Positions 1-16,321 of a stretch of DNA of 64,000 nt are shown here, piece after piece; the stretch's first letter is position 1; every line of letters starts with the position of its first letter. A program made the position numbers and the translations under genes. Source of the stretch: Pleodorina starrii (taxonomy: Eukaryota > Chlorophyta > Chlorophyceae > Chlamydomonadales > Volvocaceae). The notes under the pieces are model-generated. The model did not search any database. It was given only the letters and a program-made list of their open reading frames with translations, and was not told where the DNA came from. The stretch lies in assembly GCA_030267565.1 (NCBI GenBank), contig BRXU01000013.1:1218001-1282000 (forward strand). Direction: 5' to 3'.

Positions 1-108
1 GCGGCAGCAGCCTCCACCACCCGCCAGCTGCCGGCGCCCTCATCAGTAGCATCAGCATCGTCACCCTCAAAAACCCTAAAACCCTCTCCTGCCCCGCCTC
101 CCCCCCAG

Positions 109-4821
<4,713 letters not shown>

Positions 4822-7199
4822 AGGTAGTGAGCAGCCGAAGAAAGTGAACACGGCGCGGCGACAACCACGACGACGACGACGAAACGAGGGCTTACCTCGG
4901 GCGCGCGCCTCCTTGAGGGATTTCTCCCACGAGTTTGCGATCCGTGATTGGCGCCGACTGCGTTGAGTGAGCCGCGGTACCCTGTACAATACTCTTTGAC
5001 TCGTGTCGGAGGAGTTGCAGCGAAGGCTCGCTGGTCCGTGGGGTGGAGTGAGCTTTCAGAGGGTGAGCGAACATCTGTGTTGCGGTTGTGTGTCCTACAG
5101 AGCGAATCGTGTGTGAGCTGTATCCGTTCCGCACGCCTCGGCACGCGTCCTGGAAGGCTGAGGGCGGGCGAGGTGGAGCGAGCATCGAGGGATGAATCGC
5201 GTTTTCGAGGGCCTTGCAGCATCATGGCGCGGGGCGTGGATTGGCTGCGCGTTGCGCGGGGTGTGGGCTGCCGAGGCCCGTCAGTGGTCCAACGTATACT
5301 GGGAGGGAGGGAGGGAGAGCGACGAGAGCCGAGGCTGGAGCCAGGGAGATGCGCGAGGGTGTTGGTTTTCGTTGAGGGTTGGCTGCAGGACGTTTTATGG
5401 CTGCACAATTTATGATTCATGCTGATGCGCTTGGCTTCCCGGGGGTGGGCCCCCACAGTGTTCAGCCGCCTGGTTTGGGCGGCAGCGATTTGGGCTCTCG
5501 CAATGTGCAGGAGACACGGTTCTCGGCCACCTAGTTTGGGCAGCGGCGAGTCCGGCTCCGCGAAAGGAACGTTCGTTGTGTGTTACAGTAGTTTGCTCTT
5601 GGATTTGACTTTTGGCGAGGATGGCCTCAGGTGGTCCCCAAAATTGAAGACACGTTGCTCTGATCCACGACGTCTGGACGTTTTCAGCCCGCGTACGCCA
5701 CAACGGGCTAGTTCGCACACTAGTATTTGGAAGCCGTGCTGTGTCAGCCGAAGGGCTGCGCTCGTCCGGATTGTTAGCAGGCAATGTACTGTAGTAACTA
5801 ATGCGCACTGGTCCTTAACGCGGTGTGTTGTGGCGGGAAACGTCGTTCGTTGGCTGTACGCAGATCCGGTTTGCTTGGGCGCTTGTCCCGGCGCATTTAC
5901 GTTCCTTATCTTGGCGCATACCTACCGGGTGTATGATGGCCGCACTCGCGGTACGGTAATGCCATGTGACTAGCACTGTATATGGCGGGCTTTCCCGGCT
6001 TTCCGTAACAGTGCTTTGGAGTCCATGTAGTCGTATGGGGTGCTCGCGCTTCGTCGGAGAAGGTGCGGCAGGGCGCGGATGCGTCTACTTGTAAGAGGTA
6101 CTGCCGTTGTGCAGTCGGGCGTGGGCGAGGGGTACTGCACTTCGTGGAGGAATTCCATATGCTGTGACGCATCCCACGTCGGCATGGGTTGCCAATCATG
6201 TGAGTAAAGGTATGTGTGCTATCAGGCAGCGCCAGGTGTTCGCTGGATGCTTTGCGAAGGAACAACACGTGAAGGAATGAGGCGGGCAGGTGGAGGCAAG
6301 GAGGCTGTGTCAATATGTCCTTCTTATGTAAGCACGGAGGACTTATCGGTTATTCCTCCTCATGCTGGTCTGGAAGGGCGCGTTTCTCCAGACACTGGAC
6401 TGGAACAGCGTCTTGTCCATCGAACTCGATACAAAGCTTACTTTGCCAAGCCGCACAATGCCGCTGCAACGCCTGCAGTGTCTGTTGTGCGCGACAACCG
6501 CATCTATGTCCTGCTTGAATGCCTGCATGTGCTAAATACGCAGTCGGAACACAAGTCTATGCACTACCTAGGGCCTACCCTTCTACACCAGTTTAAGCCG
6601 CCGCAAGGAAGCTAACCGCAGGGCGCCAACCTCTTCTCACGCCTGTCGGCAGTCTACCCCTTCCCGTATTGCACCTAGCCTAGCGACGTGCAGCAGCATT
6701 GCAACGGCCAGTTGGGGCGCAGCATCACCAGCAACACCGTGCTTGCCCACATTCAAATAACCCTGCCCATCATCCCAACCTGCAGCATCCGCAGGGCTGC
6801 CTCGACAGCTCCCTTCCCACGGATTCCACCACGCAATCTTCCGAGTGCACGGGCCATGCACACTACCGCGAGATTCCGTCAGAGCCGTATTTGGTATGTA
6901 CTGATCTGTTCTGTTGTTATTGCCCGTAGCAAGCCAGTCGGCGCGGCGCTTCTCGGCCATCGCGGCCATCGCTGGCCCGCTGCCTGGCCTTCGCTCCTCG
7001 GCACCCGCTATCCGCCGCAGCAAGGGCCGTGCTCCCGGTCGTTCCTTTTCCCGACGGTCCGAAATGTGTTACACCCCCCCCGCAGTGACTACGCGCGCCC
7101 TGAGACGAATGACTAAGCTCACAGCGCGGACGGGGGCGTGCCCATGTTCACGGCACATCAACGACCCGCTCCACGGCGACGGCGCTTCCTCCTGCCGCC
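4822..7199. other. Intergenic region between convergent ABC transporter and alpha-COP genes
   Basis: 2.4 kb with no recognisable gene. It should hold the two 3' UTRs. Candidate TGTAA polyadenylation motifs are at 6090-6094 and 6327-6331 on the + strand for the transporter, and at 7073-7069 on the - strand for alpha-COP, 127 nt after its stop. The open frames of about 60-230 codons here have no recognisable domain. Confidence 0.6.
7069..7073 (-). other. TGTAA polyadenylation motif for alpha-COP
   Basis: TGTAA read on the - strand, 127 nt downstream of the alpha-COP stop. TGTAA is the standard green-algal polyadenylation motif. It is the first one I see after the stop. Confidence 0.55.
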
Positions 7200-10100
7200 T
7201 CACCGCGTCTGCTGCGTGGCCGAGATGTACAGGCCCGACGCGTCGGCGCCGATGCGCACGAAGTCGCCCAGAGGCGAGATCTCGCCCTTGCAGTCGGGCA
7301 CGAAGCGAGCGCCTGTGTAGGGGTCCTCTACGTACTTGGAGCCCTTGTAAATGGGCGTGAAGGTGATGGCGCACAGGTCGAAGGGGTTGCGCGGGTCGTA
7401 GTTGACCTTGACGGCGTCCGAGGGGTTCTTCTCGCACGCCGCCAGCACCGTGCGCGCCTGCTCCGCAATCTTGGCGCCCGCGTTGAGCTCCAGAAGCCTG
7501 AACGCAAAGGGCAGGTGAGCGGGTACGGATTAAAGAAGGGATTCTTTGTGAAATGGATGCTCTGTTAAGGGCCATGTAAGCGGCCGTGAGAGCGCAGGTG
7601 ATGGTGCAGGACGGTGGGAGAGCTAAGGTGCCTGGACGCGCAGTTGAGCGTACGGGTCTGGGTAGGTTCTTCTGCTTGCGTGCAACTATCGGACGACAGC
7701 CCGAGTGACGGCACCACGGACACGACGTCGTCCAGAGAGGCGACACGCACCTGCGGCAGAACGTGGCGCAGGTGGCGAAGTTCTTGAGCTTGAAGAAGAT
7801 AGTCATGGCGGAGCGCAGCGACAGCGCCAGGTGCACGGGCTGCAGGCGGCAGTGCGTGAAGTAGGCGGCCAGCTCGGCGTTGCGCGCCATGTCGTCGTCG
7901 CGCAGCTCCTTGCGCTTCAGCTCGCAGCTGCGGGGGAGGAGCGGCGGCCAGGCAGCAGCACGGCGAGGCTAAGGGATGGAGGGATCCAACAGACTAACAA
8001 GCGCGGCATGCCCTTCTCAAGTGGGTTTTTGGCGAAAGAACGGACACTGTCGGCCATAACTGCTCCACTTTCCAAAATGATCTGGACCCTGCGTAAAGAC
8101 CCCATCATTCACAACTCCTGTTGCGCATACCCGGTCGCCACCGTCTGGCCCCCTGCCCGCCTGCCTGCACTCACCGTAGCGCCGTGTGGTACTCCCGGCA
8201 GATGGTGAGCAGCTCCTTGACGTCGTCCACCTCCTTGCGGCTCTCCACCACCGTGAGCGGAATGACGTGCAGCATGCGCGTGAACGAGCGCAGCGCATCG
8301 CTGAACTTGCCCTCCGTCACCAGCTTGTACGCCGCCTTCAGCGAGTCCTCCAGCGCCGTCAGACCGTACAGCAGCGTCGGCGAGGTGGGCGGCTGCGACG
8401 AAACCTCGCTGGACCACGTCCTGCTCAATACCAAGAATAGGGCGGGTCGGCACGATGCGGTACAAGAGCTGGATCAGATTCAGGTCATTAAGGAAACACA
8501 GAACCTGCGTCGAAAGCGTCGTCAAGGCTGGCAAGTTAGAACGCCGAACCTCAAACGGAGGTGTCAAGAAGCGGGTCAGTATGGCCCTCGGGTGTCCCAC
8601 CGATGGCTCTACTAAGAAGCCGGCCCGTTCCCACCTGTCGATATGCGCCAACACGGCCGGCACGCCGTGCAGCCCCGGCAGCGACGCGAACGACGCCGTG
8701 TACAGGTCCATGAAGTACGGCTTGAGCGGCTCGAAGTTGGCGGCGCCCAGCTGGCGGTGCAGCAGCGACATGGCGGTGGCCCAGCTGCCCGCCGCCGCGT
8801 GCTCCGCCGCCAGCTGTGTGCGCCGATCCAACCAGCGCTGGCTGGCGGGCACGCCCGGGGCCGGTGCCGTGAAGGGCGCCGCCGCACCACCGGCCGCCGC
8901 CGCCGCGGCCTCCGCCACCACGTCCGCCGGAAGGTCCAGGTCCTCCATCTCCCAGCCTTCCGAGCCGCCGTCGCCGCCCAGGCCCGCCAGCACGTCCTCC
9001 GCCTCGCCATTCTCCGCACCTGCCAGGATCAGGTCAGGCGCGCCCGGGGGCCGGTAGGGGAGTAAGTGAACGGTTACGTAACTAAAGGCAGGACGCTTAG
9101 CAACTCTGCGCGAGGACCGGGCAGGCACAAAAAGGGGAAGCAGCGTTCGCGGGGACACCGAGCCCAGAAACCAGTGGAAGCCCCAAGATCGCAACGGGCA
9201 TTTGGCTAATTGGACAGGCGTAACATCACAAGCCAGGCGCAGTTATTAAGCAACAACGCACCTCCCATCCCCAGGTCAAGCTCGTCCGCCCCCCAGCCGG
9301 CACCCTCCAGCGCGCTCTCGTCCAGCTCCATCGCCGCCACGGCAGCAGCGGCGCTGCGGCCCTTTGCAGCGCCCGGCGCCGCGGCGGCGGTGCCCGCCGC
9401 CGCCGCGCCCTTGGCCGCGAGCGTCTCGAAGAAGCCCTTGGACACGGTCAGTAGCGGCCAGTTCTCCTCGCGCAGGATGGGCAGTGGCGGCTGCATGAGG
9501 CTGGCCGCATCCTCCTCCGGCAACTCCGGCAACGAGCCGCCCAGCTTGGAGCCGATGCGCTCCGCATCCTCCGACAGGCCGTGCGTGGCAGCGGCGACGT
9601 ACGCCAGGGGCAGCTGGCCCGACTCCTCCAGGATGCGGACCTGTGCGCACAAGGATATGGATGTTGCAGGGGCGCATGCGTGCATAGGTGAAAAAACATC
9701 CTAAACCCCCACTCGCCGCATAGTCCATTTCTATCGGTGGTACCGTTAAAGGCAAGAAAGGAACTTGAGTCGCCTGGCCCAATGGCAGCGCACGCAGCGC
9801 GTTGCAGGCTTGCAATACCACCCAGCAGCAACGCACGCACAGGCAGCCCACCTGCTCCTTGACGTCGCCCAGGTAGAGCGCGTTGTGGAAGCGGCCCATG
9901 ACGTCGGACCGCATCTCAGCGATCTTGAGCATCTTGCGCAGCTTGTCGGTGTGGCCGGCGATGAGGTACAGGAACGACAGCCGCTCGTAGCTCTTGGTCT
10001 TCTGGTAGGAAAACTCCACGATGTTGAAGTTGCCCTGGCGCAGCGCCTCCACGCCTGACGGGCGGGCGACACAGTTGGGACCGGGTGCATAAGGCCGCGC

Positions 10101-13100
10101 CATGCGGAGTACAGCGTGCGATGTACTGATCATCACAGACGTCCAGTCGTCACAGTCCTTCAGGCGAGTAAGCCGCCTAGACGTCCGGCCGATTCAACGG
10201 GCACAGCCCCATCGCCAGCCCCGCATCATGCCGCCACTTACCGAGCCTGTACCAGGTGTCCTTGTCGTCCAGCGCCTGCGCGGCCTGCAGCGCCACCTCG
10301 ATGTTGCCGCACTGCACCGCCAGGTTGAATCGCGATCGCTCGTCGGTGACGAAGTGGAGCGCCACCTCGGGGAAGCCCTTCTGCTGCAGGTACGAAATGA
10401 TGGCGGTGCCGCACAGCCCGCCGCCGCGCACCATGTTGACCACCGCGTCGTAGCGGCCCTGCAGCAGCGCCAGCTTGAACATGTACTCGGTGGGGTCCAC
10501 CTGGGGCGGAGCGGGCGGGAGCAGGGAGGGAAAGCGGAGGGAGCGGATGGGGATGGGGGGAACGCAGGAAGGCGGCGTCGGGGGTGAAATGACTGTGTTG
10601 TGGGAGTTGATAATCAACGGAAAGGTGGCTTAACCACAACTATGGCTCATCTTCCCTCTCTCCCCTGAAACCCCACTCCGTTACCCCACTCTTCCTCCGT
10701 CAAGCGGCCCCATGCGCCATACCTGGATGCTGCGGTTCTTGCCCTCACGGTCCAGCGCGTGCACCACGCCGCCGGCAACGCGCGTCACGTACAGCGGCGA
10801 GTCGAGCGTGCGGATGATGCCCGAGTCGCCGTTGGGCAGGCAGTACTTGAGGTGGTTGAGCGTCGTGTACAGCAGCACGCCGTTGTCGTCCCACGCCGCC
10901 GACTTGACGCGGATGGTCTCGTGCACCGTCTGAGCGCCGCCCAGCCGCTTGTCGGCGATGATGATGGCGTGCTTGGACAGCAGCGCCACCATCGACATGT
11001 CGTTGTTCCAAACCACGTACTTGATGAAGGGCGTGGCCAGCTCCGTGATGGACGAGCGCTGCTGCATGTCGTACAGGGTCACCTGGCGGCCCGCAACACG
11101 CGTTGTGGAAGGGGAAAGGGGGAGGCAGCAGGACACGCACACGTGTCAACGCCGCGGTAACCGTAGGGCAAAATCAATACCTACTCACAACCACAGCGCC
11201 GAGTTTCTGCAAGATGTATTATGTGCAGTGCATGAGGTTGCGGGGCTCCGCGCTGCGGCACAGGAGCGGCTTCTGGGACCCATTCGCGTCAGCAAAGGAG
11301 GACAGACGGCACACAGGGCACAGGGATACCGCGCCGCGCCCGCCCGTAAGCCGCACCTTGTCCTCCGATCGGCACAGCAGCATGCCGGTGCCCGCGTAGA
11401 AGATGGCGTCGGTGGTGGCGCACGGCGTGGGAACCTTCTTGGTGATCTCGTTCTGCAGGTTGCGGATCTGGATGGTGTTGGTGGTTTTGTCCAGCACGGC
11501 GAAGCGGTTGCGCGCAATGAACACCGCCGAGGTGCCCAGGCCGCGCTTGGCCTCCTGCGGGGGATCAAGAGCCAGAGGCAGGGTACTGAGACGACCGGGT
11601 ACTGCGAACGAAACGCAGTCATGAGAAGTGACCACTGGTTGATCTAGCAGGGGGAAGGGCCAGGACCACGGCAACAAACATACGGGGCATAGCGTTACAT
11701 TCCCCTTTCTCGCTTGCTCCTCTCCGGTCCGGCCCATACAGTGGTGTACTGAAAGCGAGGGTATCGTTGGCGACAGTGCGACCTGCAACGTACCGGCGCC
11801 GTGTCGCCGCGCACGGCCTCCTTGGGAATCGCGTACAGCTCGTACGAGCCGCCGTCCACGTCGGAAGTGATGAGCAGCGCGTTCTCAGCCGGGTTGTACG
11901 CCAGCGTCTTGGGGCCCTGCGCGGTAGCGTGAGGCACATGGAAGGACCTTCAAGAGCCTTCAAGTTAAAATCTCTGAGCCGAGCTTCACGCCTTCATGCC
12001 CCATGTCAAGGCGAAGCCCTTCGCATTGAAACCCCTGGCAGTTTTCTCAGTATATGCCCTCCGCAGCCGACGGCGTCGAGTTGTCCCCTCCCACAGTGGT
12101 TTCACCCAAACCCGGCCCCAAATCGTTCCGGCCTCCTGCCTTCAGCGAACCATCCCAATAGCGCCCACCCGCGCCCTGTCCAACGACGTCACCACAGTCT
12201 CCCCTGCAATATCATCCCGGGTATCTATGGCCACCGTGGCGGAAAATGCCCTCCTGCTCCCCCACCTGGTTGGCCCCCGCGCTGCCCGCCCGCCGGATGG
12301 ACATGAGCGGGTTATCGCGCTGCGTCGTGAAGTCGTAGGTGCGCAGGTAGCGGTCCTTCACGTAGTACAGCGTGTTGCCGTGGGTGGCGCAGGCAGGGCG
12401 CTCGCGCTCCAGCTTGAACACGATCATGCCCCTGTGGGCGGATTGGGAGATGGTTAGGAAAGCAGCGGCCGGGGACAATTGAGGAGCGGCCGGCTCGGAA
12501 AGGGGAGATCCATCGGGGAGACCAAAACAGCGCCTTGCATGAGGCTTGTGCCAAGACCTATGTGGCAAAACCCGTGACGTACTGATGTTAGAGCTTCAGT
12601 CGCACATGCACTAACGCACACACTAAGGCCGTGACTGGCTGGGCGCTCGAGCTCAGAGGAGGGGCCGGGATTCCAATTCGCACGCAGGGCCACCGGCTGG
12701 GGAAGCTACAGCTTCGCAGCTGCTGCACCCACCCGTCATGACCGGCCGCCAGAAGATTGATTTCCGGGTGGCTGGACAGGATCCAGAACCGGTCGTGCTC
12801 ACGGCGGAACGTCTGGACGCCGGTGCGCTTCGACATGTCCCACACGCGAATGCTCTTGTCCTCCGAGTTGGAGATGATCAGGTCCTGCGGCCAGCAAGGT
12901 CCCAAAGTGCACATGCGGCAACGTTTGAACCCAACGAACGACGGTAGTGCGGCACCGTCCCCTGACTGCACTGGGAAGAGCCACACGGCCGCCGGGCCAG
13001 CAAGGCGCTGCCTTAATCTCAATGACACATCCCATATCGACTGGCGCGCAATGCCCTTCGACGCCCTCTCATCAAGGGACTCCTACTGAGCTGGGCCCCT

Positions 13101-15014
13101 GAGCTGGTACCCAGTAACCCCGGCGGGCCCGGCCGCTAGGCCAGGCAAGAGACCATGAACATGGTGATCGCACCCAGAAGCCGGACGCACCTGGCGCGCG
13201 TGGAACATGACGCACGAAACGTTGTTGGTGTGGCCCCGCAGGGTATCCACCTCCCAGGCCTTGCTCTCTGCGTGCGCCAAGAGTGGGGCAGACCGGAACA
13301 CAGCTCGTGGGAACGGTCCAGCTGCGCAGATGTTCCTGACGCGCCAATCATGCGTTTTGCGCCGTCGCCAATGCCAGATGTACGACAGCGGCGCAGGACC
13401 GCCAGCCTCATGTGGTCATTGGGACATGGAGAGCAATCAAGCGGCAGCCCACTGGGATCCCCCCGCGTTACCCCATGGCGAATTCAATGCAAAGCCAAAC
13501 ACTCTGTCGCATACCCCAGTCCATTCCCTCTGCGCGGTAGCGCAGACGCAACCGCAATACAATCCCGGCCCCCACCCATCCCAAAGAGCCCAGAGTTGGG
13601 TTCTTAAATCAAAGACCCCAGCTACTTCTTGACCCGACCACCGCTGGGCTTGGACGCACCGTTGTAGCGCCACAGCTTGACCTGGCGGTCATCCGCTCCG
13701 GACACAATGAGCGGCAGCGTGGGGTGGAATGCTGCCCAGTTGACGCCCCGGTCGTGGCCCTCAAGCACGTACTTGACAACCGCATCGCCGCCGCCGAAGA
13801 GGTCCGCGTTCATCTGGGGAGGCATTTAGTCCGTAAACAACGTGCCACTGCAGGCTGGCTCGCCCCATATTGCCCCGATAGTTGTGCAAGCCCAGCCCTG
13901 GCCTGCACGCGCGTATGATTGCTCCTACCCACTAGCGCGGTGGCGTTTTTCGAACCATATAACCAACATCAACGCTGCGATTGTGTATGGCATATACGCA
14001 ATGAAAAAGTGGGACATGGCATCCTAAATGATACGGCTGCACGGCCGCAACTCAAGCCGGTGGGCCCTTCGCTACCACACCTGATCCGTGCCGCCAACGT
14101 CTACGCGTTGCGGCTGCACCGCATCTTTCTTCCCTTTCGGGCGGCCCCCTCCCCGTCCCGCTCATCCCGCGTGGCGCCCCGGGGCTAGCCAAAACCCACA
14201 AACCTCCCCGGGCCTGTACGGCACACAGGCTGCTGACCTGGGGCAGGCGCAAGACGTCCTCTCCTCCCGGAGCCACCGTCTTCTTGCGCAGGCCGCTGAT
14301 GTCCCACACGCGGACCGTTTGGTCCAGCGAGGCCGACACCACGAGGTCCTCTTTGGGGTGGAACACGGCGCACATAACGTAGTGGTTGTGGCCAGTGAGC
14401 ACTGAAATGCAGGTCCGCGATTGCCAGTTCCAGATGCGAATGGTCTGATCATCGCTAGCGCTGACAATCCAGGGGTACTCGTGATGGAATTGGACCGTGC
14501 GGATGTAGTCCAGGTGGCCCAGCAGGGTGAACAAGCACCGCCGGAGCTTGTAGTTCCAGATCTTAATCTTATAGTCATCGCCACCAGACACGAACAGAGG
14601 CTGCGACTTGTGGAAATGCACGCCGCGCACTGGACCATCGTGCTCGTCAAAGCGGTCGATCAGCGTCCCCATACGATAGTCCCATAGCTGCAGGAACACC
14701 GTGGCGCAATCGTCATCAGCCTAGAGAGCAACCATGTTCGCAACGAAAGTGTGTCGGGTCCAGCCTTACCTGGACAACGCCGCTGTGAAGCGACGCAAGG
14801 ATCCATGGCCTGCAACAGCAGTCGATCAAGCAACCGCACCGACGTCGGCTCACTTTTAGCTTTATAAACCGTGCATGAGAACCCCTCAGCCTCCCTGCGT
14901 CCGGGGGGCCTTTGTCCTCAAGCCGAATATCCCCAGCTGAGGCCACACGCACCGCTTCGGGTGAAAGGACAAGCCTTTCACACGATTGCTCTTGGTTTCA
15001 AACTTCGTCAGCAT
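7200..15014 (-). CDS. COPA: Coatomer subunit alpha (alpha-COP)
   Basis: Seventeen exons on the - strand: 15014-14953, 14809-14770, 14687-14238, 13813-13660, 13267-13191, 12884-12733, 12431-12266, 11916-11794, 11554-11357, 11082-10723, 10500-10242, 10054-9852, 9640-9262, 9019-8635, 8408-8175, 7927-7751, 7497-7200. The sum is 3717 nt, or 1238 aa, the normal family length. The start MLTKFETKS...[10 protein letters not shown] is the canonical alpha-COP N terminus. Residues 1-310 form the WD40 propeller that reads dilysine cargo tails ([36 protein letters not shown]). The WD-associated solenoid follows (about 320-800), and from about 830 the C-terminal domain that pairs with epsilon-COP. Residues 820-930 carry an Ala/Gly-rich low-complexity insert. 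The protein is part of the COPI coat for Golgi-to-ER traffic. The C-terminal Cys pairs seen in land plants are absent. Confidence 0.97.
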
Positions 15015-16321
15015 TTTGGAAGCGGCTCCTCCTTCAAGTAGTTGCAACCAGCTCCAGCCAAGCTTACAGCTTGGCAAGTGTGGCCTTCCGCCAGCGAGCT
15101 AACAAGGAGTGGTGAAGATGCTCGTCAATGAACAGTCACTGGCAGCCGTGCAGAAGTGTGCTTCTTGAGCAAAGATCGTCGCTACTTGGACAGCCGCCCC
15201 CTGCCCGTCTTCATACTTCAGCATCAATGTCCTGCCTATAGTGATCTGCAAGTACTGAAGCGGTTTAGTTTTGGTAGAGCTTTTTGCAAAGAAACGGAAA
15301 CAACCGTATCATGTACGGTACGTCGGTACAATGTCCACACTGTCTGCTAAATTCGTCTGCAAACTTAGGTCATTCTTTGAAAGCCAGTATACAGGACTAT
15401 GTGACGAAGTGACATAGTACCTTTTTACCTAACATATGTATCCATATCATAACTATCGACAACCTGGCTTGCGGAACGACAAAAACCGCCAGAGTAGTTT
15501 CTCCCTTTACAGTAGCTAGGGTACAGGGTCGAACAGGGTCGACGGCCAGAGATAGGCCATAACCCGATGCATCAACCTAAGGGACACCGCATAACCATTG
15601 GCAAAACATGGGCAACGAGCCCTAACGAGCCAACGACGACAGGCGTCCTGCACACGCCGGCATCAACCAGAAGCAACTCTTACATCGGTAGCCTGCTTCA
15701 CCCCACCAACAGTGCGTCTCAACATAATACGTCAACAAGCAAAACTAGAAGCCAGCGCCACGGCACTGGTACACATCCTGCTCAGGGGCTAACACCGCAG
15801 CACCCCGGTGCCCACATCCACCGTCGACCACCACAACGTTCATCCACGTTGCGGCAGGCGCCTCGCCTCAGTTGTCGCTGCTCCCACTTATTTGTTTTTT
15901 CATGAAAACCTCTGTGGATCGGCTTCACGCGCCCAAGCCCCATGAGTGGCCCGAACCCCAAGACAAATCACAGACGCCGTTACATTCATCGCGCCAGTCA
16001 GGATTTGCTCAGGATCCCAGTCGCAGCACAAGCAACCTCCGAAGCTGCAGGCCCAGCTGATGTTCTGCAGGCTGAAGCTGCAGGCCCAGCTGATGTTCTG
16101 CAGGCTGACACAACATCAGCTGCAAGCACATTCGTCGGGCGTGGATCAAAACAACAGCCCTTGGGCTGCCTTGGGCAGCCAGCGTGAGGCAGCCAATTGT
16201 CGTCGCGTTAAGTCCAGACCGAGGTTTAGAGCCGGCTGGTCAGACGGCCGCGCTGGGTGTGTCTGCTGTCTGGCCATGGGTGCCTTCCTGTATCGGTGCT
16301 GAACCATCCAATCCTCCGCCG
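15015..16321. other. Intergenic region: alpha-COP 5' flank and HBS1 3' flank
   Basis: 1.3 kb between two genes on the same (-) strand. It holds the upstream region of alpha-COP and the presumed HBS1 3' UTR. TGTAA motifs on the - strand at 15984-15980 and 15684-15680 are candidate HBS1 polyadenylation signals. A 33-bp tandem duplication lies at 16041-16106. No open frame here resembles a gene. Confidence 0.6.
16041..16106. repeat. Perfect 33-bp tandem duplication next to an inverted repeat
   Basis: Two identical 33-bp units, 16041-16073 and 16074-16106, each containing CAGCTGATGTT. The reverse complement AACATCAGCTG follows at about 16113-16123, so the second unit can fold back on the flank. 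It sits in the presumed 3' UTR of HBS1. Confidence 0.85.

Noticed and set aside
4940..6620. Several open frames of 60-180 codons between the ABC transporter and alpha-COP genes
   Set aside because: They overlap on both strands, have no recognisable motifs, and lie where long 3' UTRs are expected.
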